Source: Exiguobacterium sp. s48
GTDB lineage: Bacteria; Bacillota; Bacilli; Exiguobacteriales; Exiguobacteriaceae
DNA length: 64,000 nt
Assembly: GCF_018617395.1 (NCBI RefSeq)
Contig: NZ_JACSKC010000001.1
Span: 1,969,403 to 2,033,402, forward strand
Reading direction: 5' to 3'
A program made the position numbers and the translations under genes. Shown piece after piece: positions 1 to 8,513 of the stretch (position 1 is its first letter; every line of letters starts with the position of its first letter). The notes below the pieces were generated by a model. The model was given only the letters and a program-made list of their open reading frames with translations. It searched no databases and had not been told where the DNA came from.

Positions 1-923
1 ACTGCACCTTTTACGACGAGTTGGAAGAATGATGATACGCCGAGAAGGTTCAATCCGTTATTTAATGTTCCGATGATCAACGCCCCGATCAACGTCCCGA
101 CAATCCAGCCGCGACCACCCGCAAGGCTCGTTCCCCCGAGAACGACGGCTGCGATGGCATCGAGTTCATACGACGTTCCTGCTGTCGGTTGTGCGGAATT
201 GAGACGTGACGTCAAAATGATACCAGCGAGTGCCGCAAGCATCCCGGATAACGAATAAATCATGATTTTGACTTTATTGACGCCAATCCCCATCAATTTA
301 GCCGCTTCTTCATTTCCACCGATTGCGTACGTGTGACGACCGAATGTCGTCTTCTTCAAGATGAAATACAGGACACCGAATGCGAGTAGCATCGTCAATG
401 CCGGCACCGGAATGATCCAGAAGTAACCACGGCCGAGCATCTCAAACCAACCTGAATTTCCGAGACCTGTGATCGGTCTTCCGTCCGTATAGACGAGCGT
501 CAATCCGCGATAAATGGTCATCGTGGCCAATGTTGCGATGAACGGTGCCACTTTTCCGTACGTGATGACTGCGCCGTTGAACGCTCCGAGAACGGCTCCC
601 GCAATCAGACCGAGTGCAACGGCCATAATCGCATGTTGCCCATCCACCATCATGCCTGCCACTAGTGCAGAAGCGAGCGCTAGAATCGACCCGACCGATA
701 AATCGATGCCCCCTGTCAAGATGACAAACGTCATCCCGAAAGCGATCAAGGCATTGATCGATACTTGTCGCAGTACGTTGAAGATATTATTTAATGATAA
801 AAAGCCTGGTTCGAGCGCCGTCACGACGACGATGATGACGAGTAGACCAAACAACGGTCCTAACTTTTGTCCCCATCCGAGTCGACCCGGGCGCTTCAGC
901 GAAGTTGTTGCTTTCAATTCCAT
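1..923 (-). CDS. rbsC: Ribose ABC transporter permease RbsC (3' end outside window)
   Basis: This is the membrane permease of the ribose ABC importer, which works with the RbsA ATPase and the substrate-binding protein RbsB. About 307 residues are visible. The frame reads from an ATG at 923 and stays open to the window edge; family members are about 310-320 residues, so only a few C-terminal residues are missing. The protein has a polar N-terminus followed by many hydrophobic segments and the GGIDLSVG and LGGTSLAGGRG stretches typical of the BPD_transp_2 (RbsC/XylH/AraH) family. Its ATG lies one base after the rbsA stop, so the two are translationally linked. rbsB is expected just beyond the left edge but is not visible. 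Confidence 0.95.
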   Translation of the reverse strand, partial: MELKATTSLKRPGRLGWGQKLGPLFGLLVIIVVVTALEPGFLSLNNIFNVLRQVSINALIAFGMTFVILTGGIDLSVGSILALASALVAGMMVDGQHAIMAVALGLIAGAVLGAFNGAVITYGKVAPFIATLATMTIYRGLTLVYTDGRPITGLGNSGWFEMLGRGYFWIIPVPALTMLLAFGVLYFILKKTTFGRHTYAIGGNEEAAKLMGIGVNKVKIMIYSLSGMLAALAGIILTSRLNSAQPTAGTSYELDAIAAVVLGGTSLAGGRGWIVGTLIGALIIGTLNNGLNLLGVSSFFQLVVKGA

Positions 924-924
924 A

Positions 925-2403
925 TCATTGCCCTCCTGTCGCATACGTCATTACTTTTTCTTGTGTCGCCTCTTCTTTCGTTAGCGTTCCGGTCACGACA
1001 CCTTCCCGCATGACGACAATTCGATCACTCATCCCGAGCACTTCTGGTAAATCAGAAGAGACCATGATGATGGCGACTCCCGATTCCGCGAGGTCGCTCA
1101 TGATGTTATAAATCTCTTTCTTGGCACCAACGTCGACGCCTCGAGTCGGTTCATCCAAAATCAAAACGTCCGGTTCAACACCTAACCATTTACCGAGCAC
1201 AATCTTCTGTTGATTCCCACCAGACAGCGACTTCACTTTCTGCTCCATCGAATGATGTTTGACCCGCAATTTTTGTAAGTATGTCTCGGCGAATGTTGCT
1301 TCTTGTTGTTTCGAGATGACGGCCCCTTTCGATCGTTTATCGAGTGTCGGAAGTGACAAGTTTTCTCTTAGGGAAAAGTCGAGAAGCAAGCCCTCTCCTT
1401 TTCGGTCTTCTGTTAAAAAGGCGATCCCGTGTTTGATGGCGTCGGCCGGAGTCTTGATTCGAATCGGTTTCCCGTTCAGTTTGATGACTCCCCCTTTGTG
1501 GGTGTCCGCCCCGAACAAAGCACGCATCACCTCGGTCCGTCCCGCTCCCATCAATCCGGAGAATCCAACGATTTCTCCGGCACGAACGTTGAATGATACG
1601 TTGTGGAACCGGTTACCGATTAAATCATCTACTTCGAGTACGACGTCCCCTAGTTTAGAGGCACGCGTCGGATAGCGTTCCCCGATCTCGCGACCGACCA
1701 TATCGCGTACCGTTTCCTCAAATGAGGTGTCTTGAATCGTACGAGTCGAAATGGATTGTCCGTCCCGGAGGACCGTGATCCGGTCGCATAAGTCAAAAAT
1801 CTCTTCCATCCGGTGTGAAATATAGATGATGGACACACCTTGGTCCCGCAACGCCCGTGAGACGGCGAAGAGCGCCTGAATTTCGCGGTCCGTCAAGGCG
1901 GCAGTCGGTTCATCCATGACGATGACTTTCGCATCCGTCATGAGTGCCTTGGCAATCTCAATCATCTGTTGTTGACCGACAGATAAGTTGCGCGCTACTT
2001 CATCGACATCCATAAACACGTTCAGTTCCGCCAAGTATTCTCGAGCTCGTCTAGTCATCTCCTGTTGCTTGACCATCCCGAACGGTCCTGTCAGTTCTCG
2101 ACCTAGAAATAAGTTTTCCGTCACCGTCATCTCCGGTAAGATATTGAGCTCCTGATGGATGAAGGCGATGCCTTCTTGCTCCGCTTCTTTTGGGTGCTTG
2201 AATTGACGTTTCTTCCCATCGATGAGAATCTCTCCTTCATCCTGCGCATGAAGACCCGTCATCACCTTCATCAATGTCGACTTCCCAGCCCCGTTCTCGC
2301 CCATGAGTGCATGAATCTCTCCAGGTAACAGTTCAAAATCGACCCCTTTCAAGACGGAGACCGGACCGAACGACTTATGGATGCCTTTCAACTGAATATG
2401 CAT
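925..2403 (-). CDS. rbsA: Ribose ABC transporter ATP-binding protein RbsA
   Basis: RbsA is the cytoplasmic double ATPase that drives ribose import. The 492-residue length is normal for the family. The first nucleotide-binding domain has Walker A GENGAGKS at residues 35-42, signature LSVGQQQ and Walker B VIVMDEPT. The second domain has the usual degenerate Walker A (GLMGAGRTE) but an intact signature (LSGGNQQK) and Walker B (VLILDEPTRG), as in E. coli and B. subtilis RbsA. It sits 11 bases after rbsD and directly before rbsC in the same operon. Confidence 0.97.
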   Translation of the reverse strand: MHIQLKGIHKSFGPVSVLKGVDFELLPGEIHALMGENGAGKSTLMKVMTGLHAQDEGEILIDGKKRQFKHPKEAEQEGIAFIHQELNILPEMTVTENLFLGRELTGPFGMVKQQEMTRRAREYLAELNVFMDVDEVARNLSVGQQQMIEIAKALMTDAKVIVMDEPTAALTDREIQALFAVSRALRDQGVSIIYISHRMEEIFDLCDRITVLRDGQSISTRTIQDTSFEETVRDMVGREIGERYPTRASKLGDVVLEVDDLIGNRFHNVSFNVRAGEIVGFSGLMGAGRTEVMRALFGADTHKGGVIKLNGKPIRIKTPADAIKHGIAFLTEDRKGEGLLLDFSLRENLSLPTLDKRSKGAVISKQQEATFAETYLQKLRVKHHSMEQKVKSLSGGNQQKIVLGKWLGVEPDVLILDEPTRGVDVGAKKEIYNIMSDLAESGVAIIMVSSDLPEVLGMSDRIVVMREGVVTGTLTKEEATQEKVMTYATGGQ

Positions 2404-2414
2404 CGAATCCCCCC

Positions 2415-2804
2415 TTAAAAAATGACCCCGGCGTGTAAAATGACGTTGGCGTAAGGTGTCGCTTCCCCAGTTCGAATGACCACTTTTGCTTGTGCGACCT
2501 CTCGTTTGAAGTCTTCATGCGAACACATATCGATACTCGTGTATCGTTCTTTCAGTGAATCTGCAATCGTCGGATTATGCGCGATGATTTCCTCGGCAAT
2601 CGTGATGCGCTCGACGACCAAATCCGATTCGACGACATCGAGCACTTCTAGAAAGGAAGGTTCTCCGATGCGAAGGCTAAGATCGACCCGCTTCACACCG
2701 TCTGGAATCGGTAGCCCACAATCGGCGATGACAACACGGTCTGTATGTCCGAGATCGGCAAAGATTTTTGCTAAATGACTGTTTAAAATCCCATGTTTTT
2801 TCAT
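2415..2804 (-). CDS. rbsD: D-ribose pyranase RbsD
   Basis: RbsD interconverts the pyranose and furanose forms of D-ribose so that RbsK receives its substrate. The 129-residue length and the N-terminal sequence MKKHGILN match the family. His20 in the GHTD motif corresponds to the catalytic histidine known for RbsD. The start codon overlaps the end of rbsK, which indicates translational coupling. Order R-K-D-A-C is that of B. subtilis. Confidence 0.95.
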   Translation of the reverse strand: MKKHGILNSHLAKIFADLGHTDRVVIADCGLPIPDGVKRVDLSLRIGEPSFLEVLDVVESDLVVERITIAEEIIAHNPTIADSLKERYTSIDMCSHEDFKREVAQAKVVIRTGEATPYANVILHAGVIF

Positions 2805-3688
2805 TACACGCGCTCCAATCGTTGTTGTACATCTTCTCGTGTCGGCATACCACCTTGTGCGCCAAACCCTTCGACACTCATACCGGACGCGACTACGGCA
2901 AACCGTACGGCCGTCTCTAAATCCTCTTGCTCGATGAGGGAGACAGCGAGCGCACCGTTGAACGTGTCACCAGCTCCTGTTGTGTCGACGACGTTCGCTC
3001 GGATGGCTGGCACATGCCGCACTTCTTGTCCATCATGGAATCGGACACCACGAACGCCTTCCGTGACGAGTAACTTGTTCGGATATCGTTTGAGAACATC
3101 ATCCACGGATAACCCCTTAAATAAATCCCGGCATTCATGTTCGTTCGGCGTCAAGTACGTGACGTCTTCAATCACTTCTAACGGGAGCGATTGAGACGGA
3201 GCCGGATTCAATAGTACTGGGATTCCTTTCTTTTTGCAGTAAGCGGTCACTTGTCGAACGGTCTCGATTGGAATCTCGAGCTGTAAGAGTACGAACGACT
3301 GCTCATCGAAAAGATGATCCAGTTCCTCTTCCGTGAAAATGACTTGCTTGTTCGCCGATTGGACGACGACAATTGAATTATCTTCTTCAGCCAATACGAT
3401 ATGGGCTGTACCCGTCACTTCATTCGGTACGACCTGAACGTGCGAAACATCGACGCCATGCTGTTTAAAATTTTCAACAACCTGTTGACCGAACGGGTCG
3501 TCCCCTACACAACCGACCATCTGAACTGCACTCCCTAATTTAGAAGCAGCGACTGCCTGGTTCGCACCTTTCCCCCCTGGAACGGTACGGAACGACTCGC
3601 CGATGACGGTTTCCCCTGCTTGCGGACGTTTGTCGGACGTGACGACAAGGTCCATCGATATACTGCCAATGACAACAATGCGTTTCAT
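2804..3688 (-). CDS. rbsK: Ribokinase RbsK
   Basis: Ribokinase phosphorylates D-ribose to ribose 5-phosphate with ATP. It is a PfkB-family protein of 294 residues. The N-terminal signature GGKGANQAVAAS (near residue 40) and the C-terminal signature DTTGAGDTFNGAL with the catalytic Asp (near residue 240) are both intact. It begins 3 bases after the rbsR stop and overlaps rbsD, so it is the second gene of the operon and is controlled by the promoter in front of rbsR. Confidence 0.96.
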   Translation of the reverse strand: MKRIVVIGSISMDLVVTSDKRPQAGETVIGESFRTVPGGKGANQAVAASKLGSAVQMVGCVGDDPFGQQVVENFKQHGVDVSHVQVVPNEVTGTAHIVLAEEDNSIVVVQSANKQVIFTEEELDHLFDEQSFVLLQLEIPIETVRQVTAYCKKKGIPVLLNPAPSQSLPLEVIEDVTYLTPNEHECRDLFKGLSVDDVLKRYPNKLLVTEGVRGVRFHDGQEVRHVPAIRANVVDTTGAGDTFNGALAVSLIEQEDLETAVRFAVVASGMSVEGFGAQGGMPTREDVQQRLERV

Positions 3689-3691
3689 TCT

Positions 3692-4669
3692 TTATCTCTC
3701 CTTCCGCTTTGTCGTTTGTCTCTCTAACAATGCGACTGGTAATAACATCTCTTTTGGTCGTGTATCTTTCTTCTCAATCAAATCTAGCAATCGCTCGGTC
3801 GCGACTCGACCCATCTCATAGATGGGTTGCACGATGGTCGTCAGTGGCGGGGACGTCATCTCGCCTAGCTCGATTCCGTCATATCCGATGACCTGTAGTT
3901 CTTCCGGGACACGAATGTTCCGACGGACGGCTTCCTGCAACACCGCGGCTGCAATCACATCGTTCGCTGCGAAGATGCCATCAAACGGCCAAGCATGGTC
4001 GAATAGCTCTTGGGATGCTTTCAATGCATCTTTAAATGCGAACGCGGACTCGGTCATCCCGACGAGTCGATCGCCGGCCACCTCGACAAATCCTTCGGTT
4101 CGACGCTGAACCGTTTTAAGATGATCGGGTCCGGCAATATGTGCAAGTCGCATCGCCCCACGCTGTATCAACGTGTTGGCCGCCAATTTTCCGCCCTCGT
4201 ATCCGTCCGATATAACCGCATCGATTCCCGCTTTGACGATTCGGTCAAGTGCGACCATCGGTAAATTCAACGTTTCATAATTCGGATTGTGCGAATGATT
4301 CGTCGTGATAATCAAACCGTCGACATGCATCGTTTGCAAGGCGACTAAATACGTCTGTTCTTTTTCCAGTTGTTCGTCCGTGTTACATAAGACGACTTGA
4401 TACCCATGCTGATTGGCGACATCTTCAATTGCCCGAGCCAGCTGTGGAAAGAACGGGTTTGTGATGTCTGGCATGATGAGTCCAATCAAATTCGACGATT
4501 TTTTATAAAGTGAACGCGCGACTCGGTTCGGTGCGTAGTTCAGTTCCGAAATCGCCTTTTCGACTGCTTCTTTCGCCTCTTCGCTCACATATCCGCTTTT
4601 GTTCATGACGCGTGATACGGTCGCCACTGAGACATTCGCATGTTTTGCTACTTGTTTGATGGTCGCCAT
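3692..4669 (-). CDS. rbsR: LacI-family ribose operon repressor RbsR
   Basis: RbsR is a LacI/GalR-type repressor of the ribose operon. The helix-turn-helix occupies residues 3-27 (IKQVAKHANVSVATVSRVM), followed by the hinge and a periplasmic-binding-protein-like effector domain up to residue 325. It is the first gene of its own operon. A 14-bp palindrome of LacI-family type lies exactly between the -35 and -10 boxes upstream, so autorepression is likely. The Shine-Dalgarno GGAGGA sits about 8 bases before the ATG. Confidence 0.95.
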   Translation of the reverse strand: MATIKQVAKHANVSVATVSRVMNKSGYVSEEAKEAVEKAISELNYAPNRVARSLYKKSSNLIGLIMPDITNPFFPQLARAIEDVANQHGYQVVLCNTDEQLEKEQTYLVALQTMHVDGLIITTNHSHNPNYETLNLPMVALDRIVKAGIDAVISDGYEGGKLAANTLIQRGAMRLAHIAGPDHLKTVQRRTEGFVEVAGDRLVGMTESAFAFKDALKASQELFDHAWPFDGIFAANDVIAAAVLQEAVRRNIRVPEELQVIGYDGIELGEMTSPPLTTIVQPIYEMGRVATERLLDLIEKKDTRPKEMLLPVALLERQTTKRKER

Positions 4670-4685
4670 TTGACATCCTCCGTTC

Positions 4686-4699
4686 TGGAAACGCTTACA
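4686..4699. promoter_or_regulatory. Catabolite-responsive element (cre) of the rbs operon
   Basis: TGGAAACGCTTACA fits the CcpA-site consensus TGNAANCGNWNNCW. It lies just downstream of the -10 box in the rbsR leader, where CcpA would act as a roadblock or compete with polymerase. Similar cre control of rbs is known in B. subtilis. Confidence 0.7.
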
Positions 4700-4704
4700 A
4701 AACC

Positions 4705-4733
4705 ATCTTAATGTGTAACCGGTTACATATCAA
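4705..4733 (-). promoter_or_regulatory. rbs operon promoter with palindromic RbsR operator
   Basis: On the minus strand there is a -35 box TTGATA (4733-4728) and a -10 box TAAGAT (4710-4705) with a 17-base spacer. The spacer is filled by the perfect palindrome TGTAACCGGTTACA (4714-4727), whose CCGG centre is typical of LacI-family operators. Repressor bound here would block RNA polymerase directly. Confidence 0.8.
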
Positions 4734-4753
4734 TAGTTTTTTATGATTTCATA

Positions 4754-4785
4754 GAAAAACACATTGAAACAGTGCTTCAATGTGT
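4754..4785 (-). terminator. Terminator of the GNAT gene at 4777
   Basis: A 10-bp stem (4759-4768 with 4776-4785) is followed on the minus strand by a short T run. The stem includes the stop codon of the gene, a compact arrangement seen several times in this window. Confidence 0.75.
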
Positions 4786-5319
4786 AGAAAACGTCGGATT
4801 TAGTTGGACATGGACGAGGTTTTCTACCGTTCGTCCATCGAGTCGGGTCAATTCTTGCGTTTTCGTGAACGCATAAGTGAACCCACATTTCTCAACGACG
4901 CGTCGCGATTGGTCATTGAAGCTAAAATAGCCACACCAGATTCGCTCCAGTCCTAACGCTTCAAATCCGAATCGAATCATCGCCTGAACGGCTTCTGGCG
5001 CGTAACCATTTCCCCAATAATCGGGGCTGAGCACATAACCGATCTCACGCTGTGCATCATGTTGAATCGACGAGTCCGGTCTTCGATCATGTAACCCGAT
5101 GCTACCGATCACTTGCCCGGTCTCTTTCAAGACGATTGCCCACACGTCTTTTTCCTCGATAAACAGTTGAATGACGTCCCTCGTTTCGTCAATCGATTCA
5201 TGAGGTGCCCAACCAGCCATCGGTCCGACTCGATCATCTTTTGCATAATGGTACATATCTTCTGCGTCTTCTAGCGTAAATGCTCTTAAGATCAATCGTT
5301 CTGTCTCCATCTTGATCAT
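4777..5319 (-). CDS. GNAT acetyltransferase, RimJ/RimL-like
   Basis: This 180-residue cytoplasmic protein has the GNAT fold of the RimJ/RimL (Acetyltransf_3) type. It begins MIKMETERLILRAF, typical of that group, and has the acetyl-CoA-binding region GYVLSPDYWGNGYAPEAV in the middle, followed by the N-x-x-S/R-V-V-E-K-C-G-F motif. The substrate cannot be deduced; relatives modify ribosomal proteins or small amines. It is monocistronic, with its own terminator over the stop codon, and stands between rbsR and a divergent DUF4385 gene. Confidence 0.85.
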   Translation of the reverse strand: MIKMETERLILRAFTLEDAEDMYHYAKDDRVGPMAGWAPHESIDETRDVIQLFIEEKDVWAIVLKETGQVIGSIGLHDRRPDSSIQHDAQREIGYVLSPDYWGNGYAPEAVQAMIRFGFEALGLERIWCGYFSFNDQSRRVVEKCGFTYAFTKTQELTRLDGRTVENLVHVQLNPTFSTH

Positions 5320-5394
5320 ACTAACCCATCCTTTTCCTTCAAGTTGTTTCTTTCCCCGACCTAATGGGAAAACGTTAGGCGAGGAGGAATGAAC

Positions 5395-5841
5395 ATGCCA
5401 TTTGATTATGACTTAAACTTCGATGAAATCGACTTCCGACAACAACCGGAACTGTACCGGGTCGGCCGTGGCGAACAAGGAGTACTACTCGTTGAGCCGT
5501 ATAAAAGTGAGATTTTGCCCCATTGGCGATTCAAGACGCCTGAGATTGCGAAACAATCTGCCGAAGAAATCATGGAATTGTTTGAAGCGTATCGTGCGAA
5601 CGATGATTTCGTCGGGATGGACATGGCTCGAAAGTTCATCCAAATGGGGTATACACGGGCCCGGCGCTATGCCAATTATAAAGGCGGTCGTAAATATAAA
5701 GAAGATGGTGACATTCACGAGCGCGAAATCGACGAAGAGAAGGCAGAATCTGCCCGTATCTTTAAAACATATTGGGATCAACTCCGTGCCGATGAGGATT
5801 ATTTGCGACGTAAAAAGGCACATCAAAAAAAATATGGTTAA
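5395..5841 (+). CDS. DUF4385 family protein
   Basis: This 148-residue soluble protein matches DUF4385 by memory: the block GRGEQGVLLVEPYKSEILPHW and the ending ARRYANYKGGRKY are strongly conserved in that family. The function is unknown. An in-frame ATG also occurs at 5389, but it is only one base from the GAGGAGG at 5381-5387, whereas the ATG at 5395 has a 7-base spacing, so 5395 is preferred. The stop overlaps the end of the convergent GNAT gene by a few bases, so there is no room for a terminator between them. Confidence 0.8.
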   Translation: MPFDYDLNFDEIDFRQQPELYRVGRGEQGVLLVEPYKSEILPHWRFKTPEIAKQSAEEIMELFEAYRANDDFVGMDMARKFIQMGYTRARRYANYKGGRKYKEDGDIHEREIDEEKAESARIFKTYWDQLRADEDYLRRKKAHQKKYG

Positions 5842-6281
5842 TCGCGCACCATCACTTGGAACGGAACCTCATTTCGCTCAAATGATGTGATGGTACGAAA
5901 TCCAACCGTTTCGTATAGATGAATCGCTCGTTCGTTAAAAGAGGCGACGGTCAAACGAAGCGGTTTTCTTCGTTCCATCGCTCTCTCCACGATGTATGTT
6001 ACAAACGATTTTCCATATCCTTGTCCCGTCAAATCAGGTCGTAGCCCCAATCCGATGTCCGTGAAATCTGAAGAATATAGATATGTCGAATTGGGTACTT
6101 GTGCAGCAACACCGATGCAATAAAATCCAATCAGCTCATGCTCCGCTACAATCGCCTGATACGTCATCAACTCGGCGATGCCCTCTTCAGAAGGCGGTTG
6201 ATTATAGAAGTCATAAGGAGCTCCGTACGTCCATTCTTGAATTTGACCTGCCCATTCACGCGTCATCGGTCGGTGATACAT
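5838..6281 (-). CDS. GNAT acetyltransferase
   Basis: A GNAT-fold protein of 147 residues whose substrate cannot be told. The acetyl-CoA loop is RPDLTGQGYGKSFV and the later motif is N-E-R-A-I-H-L-Y-E-T-V-G-F. The open frame extends upstream to 6359, but that extension would run through the terminator of the OsmC gene. The ATG at 6281 has a GGAGGG seven bases before it and is taken as the start. The gene ends by overlapping the convergent DUF4385 gene. Confidence 0.85.
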   Translation of the reverse strand: MYHRPMTREWAGQIQEWTYGAPYDFYNQPPSEEGIAELMTYQAIVAEHELIGFYCIGVAAQVPNSTYLYSSDFTDIGLGLRPDLTGQGYGKSFVTYIVERAMERRKPLRLTVASFNERAIHLYETVGFRTITSFERNEVPFQVMVRD

Positions 6282-6318
6282 TCGTCTTCCCTCCGTACTC
6301 TTTTCACAAGTTCTATGT

Positions 6319-6342
6319 AAAAAAGATGAGGTCGCCCTCATC
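6319..6342 (-). terminator. Terminator of the OsmC gene
   Basis: A 7-bp stem (6325-6331 with 6336-6342) and a six-T tail on the minus strand follow immediately after the OsmC stop codon at 6344. Confidence 0.8.
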
Positions 6343-6343
6343 C

Positions 6344-6793
6344 TTATTTTCGAGTCCATTCTGCCGTCATCGCCACGTCTGCTGCGTGCATCAAATTATG
6401 AATCGGACAGCGTGCCTCGACAGCCTTTCTTAATGCTTCAATCCGTTCATCCGATTCGGTCGTATCCAACACAACTTTCATATGCGTCGACTCAAAATAT
6501 GTTCGGACACCTTCCATCCCTTGGAACCCTCGTGGATCGAGCGTTCCTTCCGTCACAAATTCGACTCCTTCGTACTCGAAGTTTAAATCCTGAGCGGCAT
6601 AGGCAATCATAATGGTTGTACAAGACGATTGGGCACCGAGAAGATACTCGAGTGGATTCGGTCCCTTATTCGTTCCACCGAGTCGTTCCGGCTCATCTAC
6701 GATAAATGGGGTGTGCTCGCCTACACGTACAGTCGTCTTGACGCCTCCCGCTTCTCCCTCGGCACGCATTGTCACTAACGGTCTATCAGACAT
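6344..6793 (-). CDS. OsmC family peroxiredoxin-like protein
   Basis: OsmC/Ohr-fold proteins reduce organic hydroperoxides using two cysteines. This one has 149 residues with the two expected cysteines, one in SSCTTIMIAY near residue 57 and one in EARCPIHNLMHAAD near residue 130. It resembles the YhfA branch more than Ohr, so hydroperoxide reduction is probable rather than certain. A GGAGGA lies just before the ATG. It has its own terminator and is probably monocistronic. Confidence 0.85.
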   Translation of the reverse strand: MSDRPLVTMRAEGEAGGVKTTVRVGEHTPFIVDEPERLGGTNKGPNPLEYLLGAQSSCTTIMIAYAAQDLNFEYEGVEFVTEGTLDPRGFQGMEGVRTYFESTHMKVVLDTTESDERIEALRKAVEARCPIHNLMHAADVAMTAEWTRK

Positions 6794-6835
6794 ATGTCAT
6801 CCTCCTTTCAAAAATCAACCACTACTTTCTTCCCG

Positions 6836-8401
6836 TTATTTCGGACCATGTAACGCATCATCGTAGATGGCATAGTCATTTTTTCCATCCTGCTTGATTT
6901 GATACATCGCCTGGTCCGCTTTATGAATCAACGTATCTAAATCCGTCCCTTGTTCTGGGGCGTGACTGACCCCAATACTTGCTCGGATTGGAATCGTCAC
7001 ATCCGACGTTTGATATGGGTTCTGATTCAATGTCATCTGAAGTTTATGAATAAAGTCGCGCACTTCCGATTCCGTTAAATCCACTAAATAAATATAAAAT
7101 TCGTCCCCGCCAACTCGAGAGGCCAATCCGACGTCTCGTGTCGACGTCTCTAACAGGCCACCTAAGTGTGTTAAGAAATGATCCCCGATCTGATGACCAT
7201 ACGTGTCGTTAACCGCCTTGAAGCCATCTAAATCAATAATCAGCAAAGACAATCTGGCGGAATCAAGCAACGCATGGTCCGCCCGCTCATAAAACGCACG
7301 CCGATTCGCTAATTTTGTGAGCGGGTCATGATAAGCGAAGAAACGGATTGTTTGCTCGGCTTCTTTAAACGAGTGAACATCCCGAATGATGATCATCCCG
7401 TGAATCGTGCGGTCGATATCGACGAAGTCCCCATCAATGACGACATACCGTTCTTGGCCGGATTTCGTCATAATCTTCGTTTCGAACTCCAAAAACTTTT
7501 TCCGTGTCCGAAAGTGTTGACTGTAGTGCTCCATCCACTCTGTCTTTTTCTTTTCTGGCAATAAATCAATAAAACGTTCATTCATGACACGCACCGTATG
7601 GAACAATGTTCGTGCGGCCGGATTGGCGCTCTCTACTCTGCCGTCCGGGTCAAGCAGTAAAATCGCTGAGGGGTTCAAATTATATAAGGTCCCGTAGCGT
7701 TTCACATAAGAGGTCAAAAAGTCCAATCGGTTCATCGCAATGACCAAAGCGACTGCCCAAACGAGTCCTCCATACATATAAGAGTACGGCGGGATGAGAC
7801 CACGGAATTGAAAATAACCGAATACGATATCCCATATCAAGATGACAATCGCCGTCCAAAATAGCATACGCAATACACGCTGATGTTCTCTTCGTTCCGT
7901 TCGTCGTAATGCATAAAAAATCAGACCAATAATCAAAGAATGAAAAATATTCCCGACCGTCAACGTAATCAAATAAGATGAATTGAACTCTGGGTAAATC
8001 CAAATCCCGATCTGTTCAAACTGTTGACTGTTCGTGATATTTTCTCGACGAATATATGTCAGGATGACCGGAATCAATGGTAAGTAAACGGCCCATGGAT
8101 AAATCCATCGCGGTGCCTTCGCTCCAACACCTGTGATGTTCAAGATGAAGTGCACGGAAAAGATAAAAATCAGAATCCCTGCATTTCCAAACCAATAGGC
8201 GATGAGTGCTGGACTATATTCGATTGGAGAAAGATGACGGACAAACTCCGCCAAGAAGAGCATCGAATAACCGAACACAAACAGGCTCAGCAAACGATGC
8301 TCCACTTTATTCGGATTGCGTTGAAAGACATCGAGTGCTAAAAAGCCGAGTAAAAATGACGGCAACAAATAGACCGCCAGATAAATAAACATCTCGGTCA
8401 T
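6836..8401 (-). CDS. Membrane diguanylate cyclase: 7TM sensor, PAS, GGDEF
   Basis: This 521-residue protein is probably a c-di-GMP synthase. Residues 1-220 hold about seven membrane segments of the histidine-kinase-N-terminal 7TM type, 230-345 a PAS domain, and 360-515 a GGDEF domain with HDPLTKLANRR at its start and the intact active-site motif RVGGDEF. An RxxD inhibitory site is not seen at the usual place five residues before GGDEF, so product inhibition may be absent. A GTG lies five codons upstream but falls inside the Shine-Dalgarno; the ATG at 8401 is six bases after GAGGAGG. No c-di-GMP receptor or EAL/HD-GYP protein is visible nearby. Confidence 0.88.
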   Translation of the reverse strand: MTEMFIYLAVYLLPSFLLGFLALDVFQRNPNKVEHRLLSLFVFGYSMLFLAEFVRHLSPIEYSPALIAYWFGNAGILIFIFSVHFILNITGVGAKAPRWIYPWAVYLPLIPVILTYIRRENITNSQQFEQIGIWIYPEFNSSYLITLTVGNIFHSLIIGLIFYALRRTERREHQRVLRMLFWTAIVILIWDIVFGYFQFRGLIPPYSYMYGGLVWAVALVIAMNRLDFLTSYVKRYGTLYNLNPSAILLLDPDGRVESANPAARTLFHTVRVMNERFIDLLPEKKKTEWMEHYSQHFRTRKKFLEFETKIMTKSGQERYVVIDGDFVDIDRTIHGMIIIRDVHSFKEAEQTIRFFAYHDPLTKLANRRAFYERADHALLDSARLSLLIIDLDGFKAVNDTYGHQIGDHFLTHLGGLLETSTRDVGLASRVGGDEFYIYLVDLTESEVRDFIHKLQMTLNQNPYQTSDVTIPIRASIGVSHAPEQGTDLDTLIHKADQAMYQIKQDGKNDYAIYDDALHGPK

Positions 8402-8470
8402 GTGGAACCTCCTCACCTGTTCGTCTTCTATTATTCGTTATTCTGCGTACTTTTCCCTTTTGAAAGCGAC

Positions 8471-8496
8471 AAAAAACGGGATGGTTCACATCCCGT
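8471..8496 (-). terminator. Terminator of the NAD(P)-binding protein gene
   Basis: An 8-bp GC-rich stem (8476-8483 with 8489-8496) is followed by six Ts on the minus strand, 17 bases after the stop of the gene at 8514. Confidence 0.85.
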
Positions 8497-8513
8497 CTCT
8501 CACTCAATAAACC

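Noticed and set aside
6282..6359. N-terminal extension of the GNAT gene at 5838
   Set aside because: It would begin inside the OsmC gene terminator, and a good Shine-Dalgarno lies at 6281.
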